Shown here piece by piece: positions 36,292-48,243 of a stretch of 64,000 nt of DNA (positions are counted from its first letter, which is position 1; every line of letters starts with the position of its first letter). Both the position numbers and the translations under genes were made by a program. Source of the stretch: Rhynchosporium graminicola (taxonomy: Eukaryota; Ascomycota; Leotiomycetes; Helotiales; Ploettnerulaceae); the NCBI GenBank assembly GCA_900074885.1, contig FJUW01000088.1:61029-125028 (forward strand), in the 5' to 3' direction. Below the pieces are notes generated by a model, which saw only the letters and a list, made by a program, of their open reading frames with translations, was not told the DNA's origin and did no database searches.

Positions 36292-38841
36292 TCACTTCCA
36301 CCGGCCTCGAACCTGCGCCTTAAGCTCTCTCGCTGTGTCCAGCTGTATCTTGAAGTCATGGTATAATGTCTTGATGATCTTATCCTTCTCCCAATCATCA
36401 ACAACAGCATTCGCAAGCCTGCCAATATGTCAGCGGATATTCGTGATCTCTATCTGGTCCTCACTCACTTCATCAGCTTATTAGCCTTTAGCTTTGCTCG
36501 TGTCGCCAATGAAGCAGGTTTAAAGTATCCTTGCTCTTCTAGCTTGCTGACAACCCAGTCGTTCAAGTGCCAGCGCCAATGAATCAACGTGTGGGCTTGC
36601 TCGGCATTTTGCTTACAAACACTATGCGGATGCAAGTTAGCAAGATTTCTTTCTCTCACGCCATATTAAATGTACATTCCGACGTCTTTACGAGAACGTT
36701 GCAAAGGAAGAAGCCACATGGTTCCAGAACGGATTAGGGGAGTACGTACCTGCCACTCATCCAGACCTTGTCAACGCTCGGTAGTGGTTGGCCTTTGCTA
36801 TTCAAAGAAGCTTTATCACTATCCTCGGAACCCTCTGCATCTTCGTCATCGCTATCCTCTTCAATTTCCTCAAGTGTGGCCTTGTGATATGCCTTCCCAG
36901 TAAACTGGATAGCAAACGACGGATGATGATTTCGGTGGTTACACGGCTCGCATTTAGATTCACCTAGGACGCTGAGGCCTTCTCCAGGAGCTAACTTTGT
37001 AATAAGAATTTGTGGACGCGAGTATACAGACCGAGTAAAGTCGGCCGTCCACTGGGTAGACACGAATTTGCTGTCTGCGAAGCCATGATACTCGTTATCC
37101 CTGTTGCCGCAAGAATTAGCATGTTATGTAGATACTATAGAATGATATATAGGCGGAAAGGAAGCATGAATCTTACAGCTTCTGAAAGGCCTGGTTGTAG
37201 ACCGGATCATCCCAAGTGAAGCCTGGATTCAGCTTGTTCTGGACCATCCATTCGACTACATCTCTGAAATGTTCCTTCAACGGCTTGTGAGCCGCCTGCG
37301 TGAATTGCAATGGCATAAGCTGAGCATATTCGGGCACTCCGAGAGGAGCCTCATCGTCGGTAATAACGAAATCAGACTCTCCAGCCTCTTCGTCGCTGGA
37401 ATCCCCACGTTGGCGCCGCACCTGGAGTTTTGAGGTTTTCTTCATCTGCTCCGGTGATTCTTCCTCATCGTCGAACTCATCTAACTTCTGAAACTCATCC
37501 TCATTACCATCGCTTTCATCCGTATCAGATTCAGTGAGTTCCTCAATATTCTCCCCAGCTCTTCTTCGCTTCAAAAGCTCCAATGTCTTCTCTTTAGCCG
37601 TCCTATGGCGTCGGGCTGTTGTCTGCCGTGTTCGCATTGGTGTCTCTGGGGGATCGCTAATTGACCTAGCTCGCTCCTTGCCTTTTCCTGCCTTATTTGC
37701 ATTTTGAGACAGCTTGTTGACCGACGGCAGATCACTATCACTGTCGGGGCTTGCTGCTGGACGGAGCCTTTTCATCGGTGATGCGGCAACAGCATAGGAG
37801 TCATCTGATTCAGTATCTTGTCTTACCCGCTTCAGAGGTGATCTGACAGGTACTGCTTCGTCCTCATCTTCGGTGTCTTGAGGGAAGGTAAATGCTGTAC
37901 GCCGTTTCAAGGGCGAGGACCTGACATCTTCCTCAGAATCAGTATCTGGCTCCTTCGGCTTGTGAAGAGGTCGCTGAGATCGCTTAGGTGACGATACAAT
38001 CGGATCATCATCATCGTCATCCTCATCCTCAATGTCATTCTCAATATTGAGAATGACTGACTTTCCCTTTTTCCCTGATTTGGTTGGACTTGATTTCTCC
38101 TTAATCTTGCCCTTGCCATTCCTAAGATTTGGTAGCTGCAATTCGTCTTCGGATTCTACCAGCTCGATCGGGTTCGCGCGCGTTACTCTTTTCGGCGCAG
38201 CAAGCCCTTTGGGTGTAGATCTCGTAACCTTCTTCGTAATCTCCCCAGCGGCCACCTGACCTCTTGACTGTGCAGCTTTTGGTTGCTGTAATCCTGGTTC
38301 GCTATCGGAATCGAGTGTTATCACCTCGCGCTCTTGAGTCTTTGGCGTGCTCCGACTGTGTCCGATTCTCTTGTTTATCTTGGTTGGTGTGGTATGCGCC
38401 TCTTCCGCTGCAGAACCACTGGATGAATCTAGAACCAAATAATGTCAGCAAATTGAGTGAAATTGCGTTCTTTGGCCTTTGAGCAAACGTACCCGCAGAA
38501 TCTTCTAGCCTCACCTTGGAGGACTTCTTCGGAACTGGCATCGTCTTAAACAATGTTTTCGCGATATTCTTCCTTCCCTGACTCTGACCGAGCGCGGTCG
38601 AGTCAACCACCAGTCCCCCTTCCTTATTTCCTGCAGATCCTGCAGTTTCATTATCGCTATCATCGCTACGCTCATTCGTGAATTTCTGCAGACTTGAAGT
38701 TGGTGTGGACCTCTGCCCAGGAAGTTCGTAACGAACGTGGGCTGGAGACATTGGTGCTGGCGATGAACTGCCTAGTGGCGCAAAGGTGAGTCGAGTTTGC
38801 TGTTGCCGGCGCGAGGCCTTGCGCTTGATATTTGGCGGCAT
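36292..38841 (-). CDS. DUF4211-domain nuclear protein
   Basis: Five exons (38841-38493, 38428-37177, 37100-36750, 36621-36469, 36418-36292) give 743 residues with agreeing phases. The N-terminus MPPNIKRKASRRQQQTRLTF begins a long, charged, disordered region (residues 1-420). It is full of acidic and Ser/Pro tracts (IEDEDDDDDDPIVSSPKRS, several SSPLKR-type motifs). These suggest a nuclear protein regulated by cyclin-dependent or casein kinases. The ordered C-terminal part fits DUF4211: LMPLQFTQAAHKPLKEHFRD, VEWMVQNKLNPGF, WTADFTRSVYSRPQILITKL, CEPCNHRNHHPSFAIQFTGK, and HTLIHWRWHLNDWVVSKLE. CEPCN plus the nearby His residues could bind a metal. The end RELKAQVRGRWK is basic. Function is not established for the family; a chromatin role is inferred. 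Confidence 0.88.
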
Positions 38842-40847
38842 AATGAACAAAATTTTCAGTGTTGCATGTTAAAGATGGTTCGAGAGCTGTGTCGCGGCGC
38901 GTCAAATATGAAGTAGTAGAGGCGTGCAGAAGGCGGGAGGTGGGGTTGTGTTTCGGTCGCAGATGCTGTAGAGTTTAATGGATGTACTTGAAGATATTGC
39001 GAGATGCAGAAAGCGACGAGAAGGAGTGGAATTAATTAATGAATGCCATGCGGGTGCAAATATGTTGAGCGCGGGGGAATAGCTGAGAAAGTCGTGGATG
39101 GTAGCTCAAACACGAGCTCACGTGTATTGTGGGAGCCTTTAAACAGCCCGGTGGAAAAAAGACACGGACATATTGTGACGAAGAAAATAGTGAATTGTGA
39201 ACAGAATTGGGCCGTGTTAGATTATCAGGTCGTAATTTTCGAATCAGTATAATGGATCTGCGAGTAAATAGCAAGCATTCCTTCATCCTACTACGAGCAA
39301 CCACAAAATCGACACCGTTCAGGCTGTAGTATTTACAATATATCGCTCTAATCTCTGATGGTAGTTTATGCTTATGATCAATACCTGAAGGAGAACAGAA
39401 GAAGGCAATTACGTTGAAGAGTAAGTTCTCTCAGCTCGTAACGTATATCGGCTTCGTCCTCCATACTCATATGGATAATTGCTTGAAGCCACTTTGTATC
39501 TGACCATTTCTCTTTCCAGGCTACTTGAACTGTACGAGCTGGAGTAGATATCTCATGGCGTACAAAATATATTCATAAATAGATCTGAAGGATATTCAGT
39601 TGTGCTTTTGACAAATGCGCTGCGCTGCCATCAGAATTTCACAAGTCTGTGCACTCGCCATGCCGGGAAAAATACCACAAAACCAACATAATAAATTCTT
39701 GGAATCGTATAATTGATTCACTTCTATTCCCGAATGTACATAGTATATATATGTATATAGATATATAATAGCTAACTATATCTCTTCAAGTTTTAGTTTA
39801 CCTTAAAACGCGTCGATTCAATTATATCCGCGCGACGCGTCATTGGTCTAAATGAATTAATCACTTTACAATAACACGTCCTCCGCTCAGAAGAGTGACT
39901 TATATTACACGGCATTCAAGTATCTTATACCACTCTAGCGAAACCGGCAGAAGACAAAAAGGGCGGCTATCAGAGACAATTACAAAAGACCTCCCTCGGG
40001 CGGCCTTTGTAATCTGCAGAAGTATCTTTGCATACGACTTTAGAAGACCTCGCTTAGTAGGTGGTTTCCGCTACCTTTAATCGAGTAGGTACCTAGGTAG
40101 TATTATACATAACGAGGAACCCTGGGATTTCCGAATTTGATTTAGGATAGCTATCTGTTTCGATATATAGAGCCTGAGACAGAAGACTACGAGTAGTAGC
40201 ATGTAAGAATCATACGAGCCTCACCTCTTGATTCGCAAACCGCAATGATTCTCTACCTACCTAGCTAGGCACCCGCGATACGATAATAGAAGGGTTTTGA
40301 GATTCGGAGGGGAAGAAGTTAAAGGGAGGGAGCTTTAATTTCTGATAGACGTGGCATTCTTCAGTGCTTTTCCCCTGGGTTTTTTGCTGTTTATCGAAGC
40401 CTAGGACTTCTATTATGCGTATCGGAAGAACTACTAAGTACATACTCTTACATGTGGGACCGAAGGGCATAGATAGACTACCGGCATAGGCCTTCCAGGT
40501 CTAGAACCGTTATATGATTAAAACAAACAAAGAAACAAAGTCGTGAAGTTTCTCAACACCACCTAGTAAATAGAAAGGCTAATCCCTATAGAACAGGAGT
40601 TCGAAGTTGAGGAAGGCGTCTCGGGCGAAGTCAACTCATCAAGAAGTAACGTCATCAAATGATTATACGACTTTGAAGTGCTACCTTAGTAATGACTTGT
40701 TATATTTTTGCGACTTTCACTTCGATCGAGATACAGGATAGTTCCTAGAATAACATTTTAAAGCTGATTCCGGCACCAAAATGCAACTCTGGGGCCTGCC
40801 GGCAGCGCAGGGGAATAGAACCTCATGCCCGTCCACCATTTAAGTTG
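38842..40847. other. AT-rich intergenic region
   Basis: About 2 kb without a supported gene, divided between the DUF4211 promoter and the 3' flank of the hydrolase gene. The part from about 39300 to 40800 looks AT-rich, with TACCTAGGTA-type motifs. It also holds a pair of inverted ACGCGTCG/CGACGCGT motifs at 39808-39840. Confidence 0.5.
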
Positions 40848-43318
40848 TCATATACTTTTATAGGATCGGTCACCACAGCGGCGCGGCATCATCGAATCCA
40901 GATCTAGCGCTTTCTCTTGACCCCAAGCTTTCATCTTACTGAACACTTTCTGCACCTCCTTCATCGCATTCATACTTTCGATCTCCAGCACTGCCTCAGG
41001 ACTCAGCCCAGCCGCTGCGATGTCCCCCTCATACGGATGGAATGGATATTCATCAGCATCACATTTCGTCCATTGACCATCAAGAAGCTCTCGTCCTTTA
41101 CCACCTTTAACAGGATGTGGCGGCACTTTTCCTTCCTTCAAGTACTCTCTTATTTTACCTATAGTACACTTGGAGACAGCTGCGATGCTGCAATGTCCCA
41201 TCGAGTGTTGTTCAATGAGACCCGCATCGGTAAATTTGCGAGCCATTTTAACACCTGCAGCTAGAGGTGTGACAGGATCCGCAGTATTGCTGACGAAAAG
41301 TAATGGAAATGCTGTTTTGATAGGATCGGCTTTGTGCGATGGGTGGTCGTCCCAGCGCATTGGTGGATCGACAGCTTTGACTGGGTACGCATCGCAGGAG
41401 ATCATGGCTGTCATCCAAACATCAGCCCACGAGGATCCGCTAGCCAACTTGTCGAAGGTCATTTGAAGTTCTAGGAGGGTCTCGTTCAACTGTGCTTCTG
41501 GTGAGTCGAGTGTAATGTCCTCAGGGCGTAATGCGACTTACGGGATATCGTTTATCGCTACACATGATGGCAATGTGAGCCTCGTTTGGGAGTATCTCTG
41601 CCGTTAAATTGGCAGTGCATAATTGCTCTGGTTCTTGTATAGGAACAATCTGTCCCAGCACATCGTCTTTGCCACGTGACAACTCGTCGAAAATCCATGC
41701 GACGAAATTAAAACCAGCGTTTGGAGCGTACAGAACAGAAAACATAATCCCCCTAACATAACTATCTGTAATCACCACTGGCTGTTTCGACCACGGATGG
41801 ATTATTGTAATGGGATTTTCCATGATTCTGTCCATTGTTGCCTGGAATCTATCTTCGATGTCGGCCACCTTATCTCCGGGCCTGTATAATGCACACTTTT
41901 CGGTCGCTTTGTGACAGTAGTACGAGAATGAGCTGGATATTTGATCCGCATCTTCTAAACTATCTTTCCACACTGGAGAGACGTAGAGATCCGCATCAAC
42001 GACACCATCTATAAAGGTTTAGCGGTGTAGCAGATTGGAGACCTTGTGATCATACCTAGAATGACTCGTCCAACTCGATCTGGAAACATCGCCGCAAATG
42101 TAGCTCCAAGCAATGTCTAGAGACACGAATCAGTATCATAAGCGACGTAGGTGGGGCTACAAACTCCGTAAGAAAATCCCCAATATACAAGCTTCCCCTT
42201 GGTCTGCAAGCTGGCGGTTGGTCGATCCGTGTTTTGGTCATCATCAATGATGAGATCGTCAGAGTCACCAATTCGTTCTCTCCACTCGTCCCACTACAGA
42301 GGTTTAGCATGGTAAGGTTTCAATGTTCATGATGGAATCAGGTTCAACGAAGGAATCTTGATCCTGATCCGGGATCACTTAGACTTCAAGGGCAGAAGAT
42401 TTACATACAGCATCGATGATACTCAGCATATCGTGCGATACGCTCGGAGTGTGAACATATCTCAGAATACTGTTGTCGCCATAGACGGCATCCTTCTCCC
42501 CGCAAAGTTTCGCAATTGCCCTTGCTCTTATGTCAAGTTTTTGCAGAGCATCTGCACTCGAGTTGACATTGCCTACATCAGTCCCCGCAGTTTGCCACAT
42601 AGATCTGTGGAAGTTCCCTCGTATATAGTCTTCACTACTAGCTTCGGAAGGGTCTCCACTTGTCCCAGGAATGGGATATGCGAAGCAATCTGCTCGAGGA
42701 GTCGTGGCCCCAATTCCACGTGGATCGAAACCAATCATATCTTGGTCTTCTCCTACAATTTTCTGTAGCATAGAACCCGCCCTTAGTGCAAATGCAACAC
42801 CAGAGCCACCAGGACCACCAGGATTAAGAAGCATAGGAGAAATAGATGCTTTGCGAGACCCCTTATGCTTGCCTGGTACCAGCAGCATAGCGAGGTTGAC
42901 TTTTGGATTATCTGCTGAAGCATTCAATGGACGGTTGTAATCCATGGGTACGGTGAGTCTTGCACATAACATATCTTCGAAGAAACATGAGACCCATTCT
43001 AGCTTCTCACTGGGGATGATCTGATGTGTATCAGCACTAACGTCTTATTGTAAAAGCGTGACAACAAACCGAATCAAAATTCATATGTCTTTCCGCCGTT
43101 ATGACTATTGTATCATCACTCAATTTCCGAAAGCTGCCATATGACCTCCAGACAACAATGGACAGGGCAACACATGCTACAGTCTTCAGCACTCCCCAGA
43201 TGGTTCTTGCGGAAAGGGCTTTGCGAGGCCCGTTAATTGGGCTGGCATGACCAGCTTCATCATGTAGAAAGCCTGTCTTCTCACTGAAGTATACATCCTG
43301 ATACTTATGCGAGTTCAT
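40848..43318 (-). CDS. TAP-like alpha/beta hydrolase (secretory/membrane-anchored peptidase type)
   Basis: Six exons (43318-43070, 43020-42409, 42293-42165, 42116-42056, 42008-41542, 41489-40848) give 719 residues. A signal anchor lies at about residues 40-58 (IWGVLKTVACVALSIVVW), so the enzyme is likely type II membrane-bound with a lumenal catalytic domain. Fold motifs are the oxyanion-type NPGGPGGSG at 149-157, the DMIGFDPRGIGATTP block, and the nucleophile elbow GFSYG with Ser328. The acid residue lies in LLFVSNTADPVTPL, and the His in EQHSMGHCSIA. The region after it matches the TAP C-terminal domain of Streptomyces-type tripeptidyl aminopeptidases and fungal relatives. Substrate is probably peptides or small esters; this is family inference. 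The 631-bp gap to the divergent esterase gene must hold both promoters. Confidence 0.9.
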
Positions 43319-43949
43319 CGCGACCTGTTCCGCCGTACCTTCGCAATAAGTTTCTGAGATGCGGCTTTTGGTATAATTTAATCTTCACTTGCTCGTTCAA
43401 TGTCGTTGTAAATACTACAGAGGGGGGCTTGCGGCCATAATCTATCGTTGCTGCGCAAAGAGCGTAGTGGCGGTAGCTTTACTGCAGCCTGATAACGAGT
43501 GCGTACCTACCTAATGTAGCCAGTCGGGTCACATCTCAAGCCGATGTGATATCCACAAGTTCCAGGTCTTCATGCAACCCCGCACACCGGCTATGCTGTG
43601 CATTGATACCCCGCGTTTGTTGATCCGAGCTTCCAATTGGCGAGGTGACTAAGCAAGCCTTTGAGATATTTCATCCTTTCGTTAGGCCATTGCATAAACG
43701 TGCCGTGAACAGTTGCCGGAGGGCAGTTGTCGCATGCACGATTATCCATTCAGGGAGTATTTACAAAGAACATACGCCAATAGTAACAGCTACGAATGCT
43801 TATGTTACAGTTCTTATACGGTCCTACCCCGGCTAACGCTTAGATGCTTGATCTATAGCTCCACGACTCTTATTACTGTCTTGCGAAGAACCATTGCTAC
43901 GCTGCTACAAAATCATACCGCAAGCACTGGATCATTGGAATCATCAAAT
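43319..43949. promoter_or_regulatory. shared promoter region of two divergent hydrolase genes
   Basis: 631 bp between the ATG of the TAP-like hydrolase (-) and the esterase (+). An open frame continues upstream of the esterase ATG, but it lacks family similarity. Confidence 0.5.
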
Positions 43950-45020
43950 ATGGCTGCCCAACAGAATTCAAGTGGCCTCAAAATCTATGACCAAAAACCA
44001 TTCTTCCAACGATTTGAATACATTCTACGAACTCACATTCTCAAGACCGTCATCGGTCTTTACTTCCGTATACTGAGCCTCCCTTTCTTTCGCGACACTT
44101 CGATTCTCCCGACCTATACAAAAGTCTATCCTTGTCGGCCGACCCTTACCAATCGAATATTCATTCCCAAGTCATATAAGCCTGATGATGCTCTTTTACC
44201 TCTCTTCCTCGATATACACGGGGGCGGCTTCTGCATGATGTCGCCTAGCTGTGACGACAAGTTCTGCTCTGAATTTGCCAACACGAACAAAGTCTTGGTT
44301 GTGTCCATAGATTATCCCAAATCGCCCGCACATCCTTATCCAGCAGCCGTAAAAGCAGTCACTGATATCGTCAATGCAATCTTAGCAGACAAGTCTCTGC
44401 CGTTCGATAAGAATAAGGTTGCGATTGGGGGTTTCAGTGCGGGAGGGAACCTGGCACTTGCGGTTAGTCAAGACGACAGCCTACAAGGAAAGCTTGGTGG
44501 TGTCGTGGCATATTATCCTCCTACGAACTGGACGACTACACTTGAGGAAAAGCTCGCTACAAAGCCAAAGGACTCACCACCGGATAGACTGGAAGCCAAT
44601 GCTCCTGCCTTCGACTGGGCTTACATCCCCCCAGGAACGGATCTCGAAGACCCTCAGCTAAGTGTTGCATTTGCACCCAGAGATGAATTACCGCCGAAGA
44701 TTTATATCATCGGGTGCGAACTTGATTTGCTCTGCGGAGACTCTGAAGTCATGGCAAGGAATTTGGCGAACATTGGCCATGGTCAGAGAGTGGGCACAGA
44801 ACACGTTTGGGAGCAGAATGGTGTGAAGTGGGAGAAGATCCTAGGCGAAGAGCATGGTAAGAATAGAGCAAAGGTCTTGGTTGTGGAGTAACTTGCTGAT
44901 CATATGTCAGGCTTTGATGCCACCCCAGCCACAGGTGCTAAGCAGATCAGAGTTACGGAGCGAAGGGACCAAATGCACGCCGACGTGTTTCAATGGCTAT
45001 CTAAGGAGGTCTATATTTAA
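43950..45020 (+). CDS. alpha/beta hydrolase, HSL-type esterase/lipase
   Basis: Two exons, 43950-44856 and 44911-45020, give 338 residues. The 54-nt intron (GTAAGA to GTCAG) restores the conserved EEHGFDA sequence; without it the frame stops early. Motifs of the hormone-sensitive-lipase family are HGGGF at 90-94 (oxyanion hole), GFSAGG with nucleophile Ser163, the Asp region YIIGCELDLLCGDS, and catalytic His302 in EHGFDA. The start MAAQQNSSGLKIYDQ was chosen because family similarity begins there; an open frame extends upstream to 43713 but is low-quality. The N-terminal helix region (VIGLYFRILSLPFF) may touch membranes, but no clear signal peptide is seen. It likely hydrolyses short-chain esters. 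Confidence 0.9.
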
Positions 45021-46064
45021 CATATCGTATGTGGTACCCTTGAGTTGTGAAATTTTTGCTGGCGGATTTCTTCGAATTTACCCTTTGTATCGCGTACAGT
45101 GTTGCCAACTCTGACTTGATGGTGTTGGCAAGCATTGCTATGCAACTTACATGATTTGATGGTCAATGACTCGAATTGGGATTTGGTCTTCTTCCATGTC
45201 AATTTTCTCGTCTCAACTTACACACCGGTAGTATTTGGAGCGTGCTCTATCTACAATTCGCGATTTCAATATTTCACGAATCTTGTTCTGTTTGAGTTAG
45301 CCTTCCTGATCTCAAATGTCTCCCCCTATTGCGGGACATTTCCACTCCCAGAAAGCTCCGCACTTCAGAAGCTCATTGTCACCGTTTTGGGTTTTAATGC
45401 TCCACATGCCTTGTGAGATTCGCCGTTGTCAGTGTAGGAACGATTTTGAAGACACGTTACAATTATCCAGCCCAATCCCTTTGCCTAAAAGTAAGATGCG
45501 CCTGGTTCGAGCCTGTGCTTCGAAGGCACGAAATCGATTATGGATAAGGAGTTACTATTGCTTTCTTGATAGAATCTGTACCTTCCGAATGCTAACGCTA
45601 CTATATTAAAACTTATGCTTAGCAACTAAAACTAGATTATTGGGTCACGTGCTTTGGGCTTCTACCATTAGAGTCCACGCAATTACGACCAACGTAAATT
45701 CTCACGTTACCTATGTACAGCCAAACTTCCCAGGAACCCTAACCTCTCTGTGGAAAGCTACAAGTGTCTCCGGAACTCGCACTTGGTACTCATCTTGGCA
45801 CTATGTCTCTTTGAACCCAATACAACATGTAAAGTCCCCGCTAGTGTGCGAAAAAATAATCAACTTAATCGATTATAATCAAATCAAATCGATTAAGACT
45901 TGATTAGATTAAGTCAACCAATTTTGACCTTTACTTGAGCTATCCCGAAATACGAGATCATCTTCACGAGATGCTTCGAAGATCAAGCTCTCTGTGTGGT
46001 ATGATAGGTTAAGATAGTTCGATTGTCGATATCTATTTTCGTCCCATGATCACGCGTCTGCAAA
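45021..46064. other. intergenic region between convergent genes
   Basis: 3' flanks of the esterase (+) and the aldolase (-). Near 45864-45915 there are several overlapping ATCGATT/GATTAAG motifs. No gene supported. Confidence 0.5.
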
Positions 46065-47406
46065 TCACAAAAACTTCTTTTCAACCACCAGTGCCTTGCC
46101 AGTTTTGCTGTACAGCGGGCATGCTTCCACTTGCTTGACCCATAACGCCCACGGTCTATCCTGTGACGCATCGTTCATTTTCAAAGACCCTGCTACTTGC
46201 TCTTCAGTCAAGCATTTCATTTCTTCGAGCGTCGATGATGGGGATTCTGCTAAGCTGAAATTCATAGTCGAGGAAGCATTGCGAATGAGCAGCGCATTGG
46301 TTTGAATACCGGCATTCACATGTGTGTAGATGGCTCGATACACGGCTTGCTTGATGCTCGTTCCGACTGCTGTGAAGCCATGAGATGTCATGAGGACCTA
46401 GAAATCCACGTGTCAATGCTGATCTAACTTCTACAGTTGCGGAAAACGCAAGAAGCGTGTGAGGGAAGACAGCTTGCATTGAATCCAACTGATGGTTCGG
46501 GATGACCGATTGAATTGGCCGATAAACTTACGACGGTATGGTCTTGACTTGTTGAGCCCTCTTTTGAGAACTTTGAAGCTAGGCTCGCGCCGAAAGGCTG
46601 TGAGTTGACGAGCATGTCTTGCTGTTGGCCTGGTGTATAGAGGGGTGTGATATCGAAGGTTGGGACATGGGTTCCTTGATGATTATCAGTTAAGTCTATT
46701 GTGATTTTGTCTCAGTATAAGTAAGTATACCTAGGAAACCTGCTATGTGGAAAGTTGGCTTCATAGGCACACCACACATCGTGTAAGGAATGACAGCATC
46801 TGAGTGGCTATGTACAACGCTATTGATTTCTGGGTATCGTTTGTATATTTCGCTATGGATGAATCTTTCTTGATAGCCCTTTTTGGAACTTTGATCAACT
46901 GAAGCTAGGTCAGTTGTCTGAAAACATTTGTTGACATTACATGTGTAGCAAAGAACGAGGAACGAAAATGTTGATCTTCAGGAAAAGGAACAAGGAACGA
47001 AACATTCGTGTCTGCCATCCGGATTTATGGTCTTACCAGGAGAAGCATCCGATACGTAATACGGAATAAGATCTGTTTGAGAAGAAACTAAAGCTGGGGC
47101 TTTATCTCCAGACATGATGAAGACGTCTGGCTTTTCCGGGTGTCTGAGTGAAACGTGACCATATGCATCGACCACATTATGATAATGCAGGATATTGTTC
47201 GCCAGAACAAGAGTTTCCAGCTATTCTATGTCAAAAATTTACAACCATGCGACAACTTAAAAGAATAGAATTGAGTTTGCTGATTACAGCATCACAAATT
47301 CGTGGAAAAGTGAGGAGCAAATTTACCCCGCCATGGACAGAACATAGTTTCAGAGATGACTTACTTGCTTTCTCAACTCAGTATAACCCGGTCCCATAGA
47401 AACCAT
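46065..47406 (-). CDS. class II aldolase/adducin-domain protein
   Basis: Five exons (47406-47365, 47220-47037, 46898-46731, 46674-46532, 46397-46065) give 289 residues, all junctions in phase. Class II aldolases cleave sugar phosphates with a metal ion. The protein has LETLVLANNILHYHNVVDAY followed by GHVSLRHP, and a SGDKAPALVSSQTDL block. The metal-site His pair is in VVHSHSDAV (His105, His107). HTVVLMTSHGFTAVGTSIKQ carries the third metal-site His region. Spacing fits the superfamily, while the long C-terminal tail is fungal. The substrate is not predictable. The first exon is only 14 codons (MVSMGPGYTELRKQ) and is the least certain part; a rival upstream segment around 47421-47510 encodes LEALQDIRN before a GTAAT donor. 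Confidence 0.82.
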
Positions 47407-48243
47407 ATTTGCGAATATTACCTGTTTCTTATATCTTGTAGTGCTTCAAGAACTTGGGTTTGTTTGTTGGCACGACTTCAACTGCTGCAGAAGGTAGTCC
47501 GGACTTTCGATGATGACATAGTTTCTTTCAGCTGCACCAGTGGCTGGACTCGGGCGGAACCAATCATCCGAATAATATCCCTTCATGATTTATAGTCTCC
47601 AACATCGAGTAATTGATTTTGTCCTCAGAGATTAGAACCATGACTTCAGTACAGTCTTGTCATACAGGGTAGCGGCGAAATGCGGACAATTATACTCCAT
47701 CTACGGTTTATCTGAGGTACTCTGTGAGCATCCACACAGAACTCTCTTTATCGGACACTCGTCCAGAAGAAGAAGGTGTGACAAGATCTACCAACCTGAT
47801 CTAGAAGGCACGTGGAACATCTCCATATGTAACACCAGTAAGACAACCAAAGTATCCAATCGGACTTCTGGTTATCTTCTAGCGACGCAGAGCGGGAGAC
47901 CCTGAGGATCATTGTTGAGTCGTCTCTTGTCATTCAGCTGCCGATCGGCTTACGGGATTAAGCATCTTCTTAAGTAGCCTCTTCTAGAGGTGTCATGTAA
48001 TTCCTCCGCAAACCAATTGAAAAGCCAGGAGGCTTGCAAGTACCGCAGTCGTGTGTTTTTGCCTCCCTCTTTGGGAAGCAATAACTGCCAACGAAATGGA
48101 GCACGAGCAAAAAGATCGCCGCTTGTTCATACCAAGCTTCGTAGAAGGCGGAAGTAAAATGGGTTTAAAGATGCCTTCTTTCTCTTTTGTTTCTTGACCA
48201 GAGCTTCTGCAATTATTACGTGCAAGAACATACTTCCACGAGC
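47407..48243. other. promoter region between aldolase and RNase T2 genes
   Basis: About 840 bp between divergent starts. No additional gene supported; may include an upstream non-coding exon of the aldolase gene. Confidence 0.45.

Noticed and set aside
40261..40470. Minus-strand 69-codon frame as a transposon remnant
   Set aside because: No similarity I can recall to transposase or reverse transcriptase motifs, and no terminal repeats found around it.
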